Part shown: piece after piece, positions 1-7,132 of the stretch
Layout of the letters: each line of letters begins with the position of its first letter
How positions within the stretch are numbered: the stretch's first letter is position 1
NCBI GenBank assembly: GCA_037134755.1
Contig: JBAXLO010000162.1
Coordinates: 1 to 10,629, forward strand
DNA from: JBAXLO01 sp037134755
Lineage (GTDB): Bacteria; Bacteroidota; Bacteroidia; Bacteroidales; JACABE01
Direction: 5' to 3'
DNA length: 10,629 nucleotides
Notes under the pieces: generated by a model
Database searches by the model: none
The model's input: the letters and a program-made list of their open reading frames with translations, nothing else
What the model was told of the DNA's origin: nothing
Position numbers and translations under genes: made by a program

Positions 1-55
1 AACTTTAGGCACTATTGTTTTCCTAAAAGTTTAATAGCCTAAACCCCTAAAAGCC
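1..55 (-). repeat. Edge copy of the ~88 bp dispersed repeat, inverted
   Basis: Read on the minus strand, this stretch aligns almost without gaps to the units of the tandem array at 9204-9600. Shared blocks include CTTTTAGGAAAACAA, TAGTGCCTAAAGTT and an AGGCT..TTAGG..GTTTAG core. It starts about 45 bp beyond the stop codon of the GH127 gene and continues past the window edge. As in the array, the copy lies 3' of a gene and in the same orientation as that gene. The block also forms a short imperfect hairpin (ACTTTAGG pairing with CCTAAAAGT). Confidence 0.8.
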
Positions 56-98
56 TCCCCAAACTTTATAAACTTAAATTTGCTTAACCTAACATATT

Positions 99-2189
99 TT
101 ATTTATCTAAGATATAATTCTCTTCTGTAATAGGAAACATAGTTATTCTGAACTTTGTACATCCATAAGGAACTAAAGTAATGGTAGTAACTTTCTTTTC
201 TTTTACAGGAGCATCAGGAAGAGGCTGCATTTGGCTTGGCTCCCATTTAAATTCTTTTGCCTTAACTTTTAATTGAATAGGAGCATCAGCCACCTCCCAC
301 GACCATTTGTTTATCAAAGGCTTTTTAATTACTTCAATATCCTTTAATAATTGTTTGGTATCAATATCTAAAGCATAATTAAATTTTGTGTCAGAAGCTT
401 GCTGATTAGCGTTTAATTCAGCAATAGGCAAAGAAAATAATAACGGACCATAGCTGATACATTGATATGGATTGCTGACTTTGCTAGTACCGGCTGCAAT
501 TTGTTTGCCCAGATCATACGCTCCTTTTACAAAGTAATCTATCTGAGGATATGCATTTTCTTTACCTTGCTCAACATTTAAAGTCATGGGAAGCACAAGG
601 ATTACCTTGTCATTATTTTTCCAGATACGATTAACTTTAACAAAACCTTTTTCTATTTTCATAGAGATTGCTTTACCATTGATAGTTAAAGAAGCGTTTT
701 TGCACCAATCAGGAACTCTAAAATACATAGGCATCTCAATATCGTTCGAAACTTTAATAGTCATTTCTATTTTATCATCAAAAGGATAGGAAGTATTACA
801 ATCAATATTTATAGCCACATTGTTAATATTCTTATTTACACAGCAAGGTCCATATAAAGTAGCAGCCAATCCATTGTCCATAGTAGCCATCCACATACTG
901 CTTATATAATCAGGAATAGTATTGTTAACATTCCCAACACAACATAATACTTCATGCCCATGATCTGTAAAGTCCAGATCGCCTTTTCCTGGAACGGGCA
1001 CAACATCGGGTAGCTTAGTATTAAATCTGTTAGGTGATTGATAATAACACATCGTTTTAAAGTCACGGGCAATAGGAGCGGGGCCTGCATTAAAAAATAT
1101 CTTCTCTATTTTATCACACCACTTGCTGTCGCCTGTCAACCGAAGTCCCCATAAAAATGACCACATCGAAGTAGGCACATTACATGTTTCTATATTTCTG
1201 ATACTACCTTTACCTGCTAAATATTCTTCCGAAGAACACACACCAATAGGTAGTAAACTACTCTTTTCGCCCCATTCCAAAACATTCGCCATTGCGTTAA
1301 GCTCCTTTTTATTGCCCGTCCAGGGAAACATCATTGCAGGAACCCTCATGATTTCGTAAAAGGAAACACCATGCACGCCATTGTAATCTTTATCAGGAAC
1401 AAAATGATTGTTTAAACTATTCCAATAACTAACAGTTTCGGTAGTTATCTTCTTTTTACTGTATGCAATTATCGAATCTAGTATGCTCTTTTCTCCACTC
1501 ATCAAAAAGGTTTCCGTCATAGCATCAATATTCGTAGTCCCTCGGTTTAATCTCATAAATTCATCTGAATTAGTATTAAGCTTAAACTTCTTATAAACCT
1601 TAACAAGTGCCTGAAGAATCTTAGGATCATGAGTTGCCTGATAATATGAAACCAAAGCTCTGCCCATCAGCCCATGTCCCCAGTTATTAAATCCATCTTT
1701 AATGATTGAATATGGTTTCCAATATATAAATGTCTCACCATTATCTAAAACTCCATCAACAACAAGATTCAAACGGCTTGAAGTTTTATTGATAAGCATA
1801 GTGTCATTTAAAATATATGCCAGTTTAACAGCACCATCTAACCAATAACTACATTGTTCCAAAGGCCAGCCTGTACCATCTTCATTAACACCTCTAGCCT
1901 GAAATCCAAATCCTTTCCAACCATTTTTATAAACATCAACATATTCATCCAAATGACCTGTAATCCCGTTTGCAGCACTCTTTGCCCAATCAAGTATCCA
2001 ACCTTTGGGAGTTATCTCGCCAATCTCTAATGGTATGAACTTTGGAGATACTTTTGCATCCTTTTTATACCTATCAATTTTATTTGCTGTATAATCCATA
2101 TTTTTTATTTGAGTGTGCGCTGCTGTGTAAAAAGTTAAAAAAAATAAACAAACTACTGTTTTTTTCATAAGTTTCCGCTTAATATTCAT
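99..2189 (-). CDS. Secreted glycoside hydrolase, GH127 family (DUF1680), beta-L-arabinofuranosidase type
   Basis: Probable exported glycosidase of 696 residues. The N-terminus has a signal peptide (basic KRKLMKK, then hydrophobic VVCLFFLTF, ending near AAHTQ at residue 26), so the enzyme should act in the periplasm or at the cell surface. GH127 hallmarks are visible: ETC at 334-336 and LCCVGN with Cys416-Cys417. In characterised GH127 beta-L-arabinofuranosidase the equivalent Glu and three Cys bind zinc, and the first Cys of the CC pair is the nucleophile. Glu321/Glu322 lie where an acid/base residue is expected. A catalytic helical barrel fills roughly 50-440, with beta-sandwich-like sequence after it. 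Met8 (2168) is an alternative start that keeps the signal peptide. No SusC/SusD pair or other CAZyme is in view. The family is clear; the exact substrate is inferred and could differ from arabinofuranosides, since DUF1680 is broad. Confidence 0.88.
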   Translation of the reverse strand: MNIKRKLMKKTVVCLFFLTFYTAAHTQIKNMDYTANKIDRYKKDAKVSPKFIPLEIGEITPKGWILDWAKSAANGITGHLDEYVDVYKNGWKGFGFQARGVNEDGTGWPLEQCSYWLDGAVKLAYILNDTMLINKTSSRLNLVVDGVLDNGETFIYWKPYSIIKDGFNNWGHGLMGRALVSYYQATHDPKILQALVKVYKKFKLNTNSDEFMRLNRGTTNIDAMTETFLMSGEKSILDSIIAYSKKKITTETVSYWNSLNNHFVPDKDYNGVHGVSFYEIMRVPAMMFPWTGNKKELNAMANVLEWGEKSSLLPIGVCSSEEYLAGKGSIRNIETCNVPTSMWSFLWGLRLTGDSKWCDKIEKIFFNAGPAPIARDFKTMCYYQSPNRFNTKLPDVVPVPGKGDLDFTDHGHEVLCCVGNVNNTIPDYISSMWMATMDNGLAATLYGPCCVNKNINNVAINIDCNTSYPFDDKIEMTIKVSNDIEMPMYFRVPDWCKNASLTINGKAISMKIEKGFVKVNRIWKNNDKVILVLPMTLNVEQGKENAYPQIDYFVKGAYDLGKQIAAGTSKVSNPYQCISYGPLLFSLPIAELNANQQASDTKFNYALDIDTKQLLKDIEVIKKPLINKWSWEVADAPIQLKVKAKEFKWEPSQMQPLPDAPVKEKKVTTITLVPYGCTKFRITMFPITEENYILDK

Positions 2190-2604
2190 TATGTATTTAT
2201 TTAATTATGAATGCATATTTAATTAAATCTATTTATTTTCTATAGGTGTATTCAAAATTTAAAATTAGATTGTAAAATTACTTTTTTTATTTAACCTAAA
2301 CCATAATTATTATAGATAAATAAATATCTACATTAAGAATATTAAACCAGATTGTTAAATAATAAATTATGGATCGTAATACAAAATGTATCCAATTAGT
2401 AATATTATTATGAAAATGGATAAATTGGTTTTCTTTTTGGAATAGGGGCGTAAATTTAAAAGTTCTTTTGTTAAAGGCTTCATTTTATAAACTATTTATT
2501 GCTTTATTTGTTAAATTAATTCTGTAATAAAAGGTATTTACTCAAACTAATTTATACTGAATTGTATTAAATAAACTTTTATTATAACTTATTACACACA
2601 TATT
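2190..2604. other. AT-rich divergent intergenic region between the GH127 gene and pdxJ
   Basis: About 445 bases separate the GH127 start from the pdxJ start, counting the promoter segment listed separately. The stretch is strongly AT-rich with no credible reading frame. I found no clear TAnnTTTG element on the minus strand for the GH127 gene, so its promoter is unassigned. The 11-mer ATAGGTGTATT at 2242-2252 recurs exactly at 7040-7050 upstream of rhaB. Confidence 0.6.
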
Positions 2605-2607
2605 TTG

Positions 2608-2615
2608 TACTTTTG
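2608..2615 (+). promoter_or_regulatory. Promoter -7 element upstream of pdxJ
   Basis: TACTTTTG matches the Bacteroidota primary sigma factor -7 consensus TAnnTTTG exactly and lies 19 nt before the ATG at 2635. The expected start of transcription is therefore near 2620-2623, giving a leader of only about 12-15 nt. The -33 position (around 2586-2588) lacks a good TTG. The element overlaps a possible upstream in-frame TTG start at 2605, which argues that TTG is not used. Confidence 0.65.
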
Positions 2616-2634
2616 CACCCAAAATCTATCTAAA

Positions 2635-3348
2635 ATGACTAAACTAAGTATTAATATAAATAAGATTGCTACTATTCGTAATGCCCGTGGAGGCAATGTT
2701 CCTGACTTAGTTAAAGTAGCTCTCGACTGCGAACGTTTCGGTTCACAGGGGATTACCGTACATCCTCGTCCTGATGAGCGCCATATTAGATATCAGGATG
2801 TTTACGATCTGAAACCGGTACTAACTACTGAATTTAATATTGAAGGTTATCCTTCGGCTAAGTTTATTGATCTGGTTACAACTATCAAACCTGCTCAAGT
2901 TACGCTTGTCCCTGATCCACCCGAAGCCATTACTTCAAATGCCGGTTGGGATACTATTAAAAATGAAGCATATCTAAAGGATTTAGTTGCTGTTTTCAAG
3001 AGCTATGGCATACGTACTTCTATTTTTATCGAAACTGATTTAAAGATGATCGAATATGCTGCTAAAACAGGCACAGATAGAATTGAATTGTATACCGAAA
3101 GTTATGCTAAGCAATACGTTATTGATAAAGAAAAAGCAATTGCTCCTTTTGTTGAGGCGGCTAAACTTGCTAACCAATTAGGTTTAGGTATTAATGCCGG
3201 CCATGATCTTGATATGAATAACTTGAATTATTTTTATAAAAATATTCCAGGTTTGTTAGAAGTATCAATAGGCCATGCCTTAATAAGCGAAGCATTATAC
3301 TTAGGATTAGAAAACACAATACAATTATATTTAAGACAACTAAAATAA
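2635..3348 (+). CDS. pdxJ: Pyridoxine 5'-phosphate synthase PdxJ
   Basis: Cytoplasmic TIM-barrel enzyme that condenses 3-amino-2-oxopropyl phosphate with 1-deoxy-D-xylulose 5-phosphate to give pyridoxine 5'-phosphate, the last ring-forming step of the DXP-dependent vitamin B6 pathway. From the ATG at 2635 the protein has 237 residues, normal for the family. Recognisable blocks are IATIRNARGG (11-20), GITVHPRPDERHIR (39-52) with His43 and His50, EFNIEG (66-71) with Glu70, Glu151 in DRIELYTE, and NAGHDL (187-192) with His190; these correspond to the conserved His45, Glu72, Glu153 and His193 region of the E. coli enzyme. The NIDH of E. coli is NINK here. An in-frame TTG at 2605 would add 10 residues but sits on the -7 promoter element, so the ATG is preferred. 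First gene of a likely transcript with rfbB, 35 nt downstream. Confidence 0.96.
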   Translation: MTKLSININKIATIRNARGGNVPDLVKVALDCERFGSQGITVHPRPDERHIRYQDVYDLKPVLTTEFNIEGYPSAKFIDLVTTIKPAQVTLVPDPPEAITSNAGWDTIKNEAYLKDLVAVFKSYGIRTSIFIETDLKMIEYAAKTGTDRIELYTESYAKQYVIDKEKAIAPFVEAAKLANQLGLGINAGHDLDMNNLNYFYKNIPGLLEVSIGHALISEALYLGLENTIQLYLRQLK

Positions 3349-3352
3349 AGTC

Positions 3353-3371
3353 ACGAATTACGAATTACGAA
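3353..3371 (+). repeat. Heptamer repeat (ACGAATT) between pdxJ and rfbB
   Basis: Two full and one partial copy of ACGAATT fill most of the 35-nt gap between pdxJ and rfbB. A closely related 7-bp repeat (AATTATG/AATTATA) occurs after the small exported-protein gene at 9173-9200. Both lie directly after stop codons. Confidence 0.7.
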
Positions 3372-3383
3372 AAACATAATAAA

Positions 3384-4439
3384 ATGAACAAGACACTATT
3401 AATAACAGGAGGAGCAGGTTTCATAGGCTCGCATGTAGTACGCTTATTTGTTAATAAATATCCTGAATACAAAATTGTTAACCTTGATAAGCTTACTTAT
3501 GCAGGTAATCTTGCCAATCTTACTGATATCGAAAACAAACCTAATTACGAGTTTGTTAAGGCAGATATCGTTGATGCAGAAGTTATCAATACTTTGTTCG
3601 AAAAATATCAGTTCGATGGAGTTATTCACCTTGCTGCCGAGTCTCATGTCGACCGTTCGATAGCTAATCCAATGGAGTTTATCTTTACTAATATTATAGG
3701 CACAGTTAATTTGTTGAATGCTGCCCGTGGTATCTGGAAAGACAATATGGAAGGCAAGCGATTCTATCATATTTCTACTGACGAAGTATATGGTTCACTG
3801 GGCGAAACAGGTTTCTTTACCGAAGAAACTGCTTACGATCCACGCAGTCCGTATTCATCATCCAAAGCCAGTTCCGATCACATTGTAAGGGCTTATTTTC
3901 ATACATATAAGTTGTCTGTAGTGGTCTCCAATTGTTCCAATAACTACGGTCAGTTTCAGTTTCCTGAAAAGTTGTTGCCTTTAGCTATCAATAACATCAA
4001 AAATAACAATCCAATCCCTGTTTATGGTAAGGGAGAGAATATTCGCGATTGGTTATATGTTGTTGATCATGCACGTGCTATTGATATTATTTATCACAAA
4101 GGTACTACAGGCGAAACTTATAACATTGGCGGCAATAACGAATGGACTAACATTAAGCTGATCTATAATTTATGTGAGATAATGGATCGCAAATTGAACC
4201 GCGAACCGGGTACATCTGCCAAACTTATTACTTTTGTTAAGGATAGAGCTGGTCACGACTTGCGATATGCAATTGATTCTTCAAAACTTCAAAGAGAATT
4301 GGGGTGGAAGCCTTCGTTACAGTTCGAAGAGGGTATGGAAATCACCGTTGACTGGTATTTAAACAACGAAGAGTGGCTTAATAACGTCACTTCCGGTGCT
4401 TACCAAAAATATTATGATACTCAATACGTAAAACGTTAG
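3384..4439 (+). CDS. rfbB: dTDP-glucose 4,6-dehydratase
   Basis: Extended short-chain dehydrogenase of 351 residues that converts dTDP-D-glucose to dTDP-4-keto-6-deoxy-D-glucose, the second step towards dTDP-L-rhamnose and other deoxysugars for cell-surface polysaccharides. The NAD-binding glycine motif is TGGAGFIGSH (8-17), followed by the typical DKLTYAGN (35-42) and HLAAESHVDRS (82-92). The catalytic TDE triad lies in STDEVYG (131-137), and the SDR Tyr/Lys pair in YSSSK (157-161). NCSNNYG (183-189) and RDWLYVVDH (221-229) are also characteristic. Length and motifs are complete. rfbA, rfbC and rfbD are not beside it, which departs from the usual rml cluster. It lies 35 nt after pdxJ and 12 nt before the phosphatase gene, so cotranscription is likely. 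Confidence 0.96.
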   Translation: MNKTLLITGGAGFIGSHVVRLFVNKYPEYKIVNLDKLTYAGNLANLTDIENKPNYEFVKADIVDAEVINTLFEKYQFDGVIHLAAESHVDRSIANPMEFIFTNIIGTVNLLNAARGIWKDNMEGKRFYHISTDEVYGSLGETGFFTEETAYDPRSPYSSSKASSDHIVRAYFHTYKLSVVVSNCSNNYGQFQFPEKLLPLAINNIKNNNPIPVYGKGENIRDWLYVVDHARAIDIIYHKGTTGETYNIGGNNEWTNIKLIYNLCEIMDRKLNREPGTSAKLITFVKDRAGHDLRYAIDSSKLQRELGWKPSLQFEEGMEITVDWYLNNEEWLNNVTSGAYQKYYDTQYVKR

Positions 4440-4451
4440 AAATAAATACAA

Positions 4452-5198
4452 ATGACATTACTTGACAAACTATTTCATCCTAAAAAACTAAAACAGCCTA
4501 TTGATTTATCAGTGTTGAAAACTGATATGCATTCGCATTACATTCCAGGCATCGACGACGGTGCAGTTACTATGGATGAATCCGTTGCGATGTTAAAAGA
4601 GATGTATAATCTTGGCTATCGAAAGATTATTACAACCCCTCACATTCAAGGGGAGATATTCAAAAATACTCCTGAAATTATATTATCAGGTTTGGATGAC
4701 TTGCGCATTGCTTTAAAAGATAACAATGTTGATTTACAAGTAGAAGCAGCTGCTGAATATTTGTTAGACGATTATTTTGAAGAGAAGTTAAAGGAAAAAA
4801 ATCTGCTCACTTTTGGTGATAATTATATATTGGTCGAATGTTCTTACTTCGCACCACATCCTAATTTGCTGACATTTATATTTAATCTACAGATCGAAGG
4901 TTACAAAGTAATCCTTGCGCACCCTGAGCGTTACAGCTACTGGTTCAATAACTTCAAGAAGTATGAAGACCTAAAGGATAGGGGAGTCTTCTTTCAGTTA
5001 AACACCATTTCATTATGCGGATATTATGACAATATGGTGAAAAAGAATGCCGAAAAGATAATAGATGCCGGTATGATCGACTTTTTGGGCTCTGATACGC
5101 ACAACTTTAATTATATGGCAGCCTTAAAAAATACACAGCACGAAAAATATCTTGCCAAAGTATTAGACACCTGCAAAATTATGAACAATACGCTATAA
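4452..5198 (+). CDS. PHP-domain protein-tyrosine phosphatase, CpsB/YwqE type
   Basis: Predicted manganese-dependent phosphatase of 248 residues with the polymerase-and-histidinol-phosphatase (PHP) fold. The family dephosphorylates bacterial tyrosine kinases that control capsule or exopolysaccharide chain length. Metal-ligand motifs can be followed along the chain: DMHSHYIPGIDDG (25-37; His27, His29, Asp35/36), TTPH (61-64), AEYLLDD (101-107; Glu102), VECSY (128-132), LAHPER (155-160; His157) and GSDTHN (213-218; Asp215, His217). There is no signal peptide, as expected for a cytoplasmic enzyme. The partner Wzc/BY-kinase and Wza exporter are not in the window. Its position 12 nt after rfbB supports a surface-polysaccharide role. 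The phosphatase assignment is by family; another PHP phosphoesterase activity is possible. Confidence 0.9.
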   Translation: MTLLDKLFHPKKLKQPIDLSVLKTDMHSHYIPGIDDGAVTMDESVAMLKEMYNLGYRKIITTPHIQGEIFKNTPEIILSGLDDLRIALKDNNVDLQVEAAAEYLLDDYFEEKLKEKNLLTFGDNYILVECSYFAPHPNLLTFIFNLQIEGYKVILAHPERYSYWFNNFKKYEDLKDRGVFFQLNTISLCGYYDNMVKKNAEKIIDAGMIDFLGSDTHNFNYMAALKNTQHEKYLAKVLDTCKIMNNTL

Positions 5199-5401
5199 TA
5201 CTATAATGAAAAAGCGAAATTCGTTTACTAAATACTAAATAAATTCTATCAATCACAGAGTGGAGTTGAAGTGATAATAAGTTAAAATGTAATTACTTTC
5301 CCTTAAATAATAAGATATCTAGTTAATTTATGAATAACTTATAATCACAGCCTCGTAGAGGCGACCAATTAGATGAAAAAAGAATTATAATCAGATAAAT
5401 A
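5199..5401. other. Convergent intergenic region with a GCCTC-GTA-GAGGC hairpin
   Basis: Gap of about 200 bases between two genes that point at each other. The clearest structure is the perfect 5-bp palindrome GCCTCGTAGAGGC at 5350-5362, inside CAGCCTCGTAGAGGCGACCA. It stands out as GC-rich in an AT-rich stretch and resembles a short repeat often met in Bacteroidota intergenic DNA (from memory, unverified). It has no T-run, so it is not a standard terminator. A weak AAAGCGA/TTCGTTT pairing at about 5213-5229 is the only other candidate for ending the pdxJ-rfbB-phosphatase transcript. Confidence 0.55.
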
Positions 5402-6730
5402 TTAATGGCTTCCCATTTCTATTGTTTCAATCACTTTTTCTTTCTTCAAAATATACATTCCAATACGTTCATCAGTAACCCCATCTTTAATTTTATAATT
5501 ATATTGTGGGATGTCATCCTCTAAATTTGCTTCAAAATACTTAAAAAAGATAGTATCTTTATCTTTTAATTTATCAGCAATTTCAATAATATGTGTAGAG
5601 ATGACAAATACACCTTTTTCTAAAGTACAAAAAGCAGAAATTACAGATAATGAAGCTTCATAAGCATCCTTTACGTTAGTTCCTCTAAACAATTCATCAA
5701 ATACAACAAATATATTACCAACTTCATTTATTTGTTCAGCAATGTATTTAACTCTCAATACTTCATTATAATAATGACTAATACCTTTATTCAAATTATC
5801 CGAAAGATTTATTGTAGTAAATAAGCCATTATAGATAGATGTCTTCATATATTTTGCTGGAACAGGAAACCCAAGATGTGCAAGATAAATTGAAGTACTA
5901 ATTGCTTTAAGGAAAGTGGACTTGCCTGCCATATTAGGTCCGGTGAGGAAACAAATGTTTTTACTATCTGCAATCTCAAAATCATTACATATAGCATTTT
6001 CAACAAAAGGATGAAACAAACCATATACCTGATAACAACTATCATCCGAAGTAAAAACAGGTAACGAAAATCCATGTTTATTTGCAGCAATTGCTACAGC
6101 TTTAAGTGCATCTATATCATACACTGTCTCCAAAAGCTCTCGTATATCGTTAATTTCAACCTTGCGAAAGCAATGATCTAATTTGCCAAACTCATTTGGA
6201 TAAAATTTTGTTCTGTCTTTATACTCCAACACCGTTTTCAAAGGAGTATTTTCTATGATATCTTCAATCAAAAGTTTGTAATGATATATATTTTCAGGTA
6301 CTTCATCTTGTTTTATAGTATCTGCATAAGCATATAAATCCTTTAGCAAAACAAGTAAGAATTTTATTCCACGGGTAATAATATAATATTCGTTTTGAGG
6401 TCTGATTTTATAAAAAATAGCCTTTAAAAAAGAGTTAGAAAAGGAAATTTTTTTAGGAGTATTTTGTTGATTTAAATAATGCTCTATAAAATAAAGACTT
6501 TCTTTATTAATCTCAAAACCATATTCATTATGCTGAAAATATTTGATGCTATCTATACGATTCTCCAATAAACTTCTATCAATTGAAGGCCTTGAAAACA
6601 TAAAGTCCAGTCGTTTTTTGCCGCCAATTGATTTAGTATAATCAAAAAAGGAAAAGATTGATTTATCATCCTCATTTTTTTCGAATAACTCCAAGTCAGT
6701 AATAGTTTGTTTATCTATTTCAAATTTCAT
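5402..6730 (-). CDS. MutS-like ATPase lacking the mismatch-recognition domain
   Basis: Protein of 442 residues related to the C-terminal half of MutS. It starts with a core-domain-like segment (TDLELFE.., then GGKKRLDFMFSRPSID, about 10-50), matching the beginning of MutS domain III, and continues through a helical core/lever region (about 50-220) to an ABC-type ATPase domain. In that domain Walker A is GPNMAGKST (264-272), Walker B is FVVFDE (341-346), followed by LFRGTN, with STH at 378-380. Domains I and II, which bind the mismatched base and the connector, are absent, and no C-terminal Smr nuclease is present. The reading frame is intact, so this is a distinct short family rather than a broken mutS. 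It should bind ATP and perhaps branched DNA. Its cellular role is not known to me, and canonical mismatch repair should not be assumed. It has its own promoter at 6752-6781 and a very short leader. Confidence 0.9.
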   Translation of the reverse strand: MKFEIDKQTITDLELFEKNEDDKSIFSFFDYTKSIGGKKRLDFMFSRPSIDRSLLENRIDSIKYFQHNEYGFEINKESLYFIEHYLNQQNTPKKISFSNSFLKAIFYKIRPQNEYYIITRGIKFLLVLLKDLYAYADTIKQDEVPENIYHYKLLIEDIIENTPLKTVLEYKDRTKFYPNEFGKLDHCFRKVEINDIRELLETVYDIDALKAVAIAANKHGFSLPVFTSDDSCYQVYGLFHPFVENAICNDFEIADSKNICFLTGPNMAGKSTFLKAISTSIYLAHLGFPVPAKYMKTSIYNGLFTTINLSDNLNKGISHYYNEVLRVKYIAEQINEVGNIFVVFDELFRGTNVKDAYEASLSVISAFCTLEKGVFVISTHIIEIADKLKDKDTIFFKYFEANLEDDIPQYNYKIKDGVTDERIGMYILKKEKVIETIEMGSH

Positions 6731-6751
6731 TTAATAGTATTTAATAGAATG

Positions 6752-6781
6752 CAAATGTACAATTATTTCTTCACCCTACAA
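6752..6781 (-). promoter_or_regulatory. Bacteroidota-type promoter of the MutS-like gene
   Basis: On the minus strand the sequence reads TTG, 19 nt, TACATTTG. This matches both parts of the Bacteroidota promoter consensus (-33 TTG and -7 TAnnTTTG) at ideal spacing. The -7 element is at 6752-6759 and the -33 element at 6779-6781. Transcription should start near 6745, about 15 nt before the ATG at 6730. Confidence 0.78.
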
Positions 6782-7132
6782 TATTTCTTGCATTTACTTA
6801 TGTTATTTTTATATATTATTACCATATATTTCACTATTTTTTATAATAATTAATTTTTATGAAATAGTTAACAGCCTAATGATAGTCATTCATAAATTAG
6901 TATTGACTATATTTATATAATTTAATCATTTTATAATTATAAATTTGTATTAAATTTAAAATAAATCTTTTTTATATTAATTTAATGTATAATTTTACGA
7001 ATTAATAGATACAATTATTCTTTTAATTTTATTTATTAAATAGGTGTATTTTATATTAATTAAAATGATATTTTAAAGTGTTGTAAATAAAGGTTTATTA
7101 TTAATAAAAATTTCTAAAACTAATAAAATTAT
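6782..7132. other. Very AT-rich divergent intergenic region upstream of rhaB
   Basis: Some 350 bases without a gene, almost entirely A and T. TAAATTTG at 6940-6947 fits the -7 consensus on the plus strand but has no TTG at the -33 position, so it is only a weak candidate for the rhaB promoter and would leave a leader of about 180 nt. A separated dyad, ATAGTCA (6882-6888) and TGACTAT (6904-6910), lies 30-60 bp upstream of that element. ATAGGTGTATT at 7040-7050 repeats a motif found at 2242-2252. I see no riboswitch or terminator fold. Confidence 0.5.

Noticed and set aside
3444..3770. Minus-strand open frame inside rfbB, and similar open frames inside the GH127, MutS-like and rhaB genes
   Set aside because: All are antisense or shifted shadows of strongly supported genes and their translations show no family features.
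5350..5362. Terminator shared by the two convergent genes
   Set aside because: The GCCTC-GTA-GAGGC stem has only 5 bp and no T-run on either side.
5402..6730. Decayed or truncated mutS pseudogene
   Set aside because: The frame is uninterrupted, the ATPase motifs are complete, and a near-ideal promoter lies just upstream of the start.
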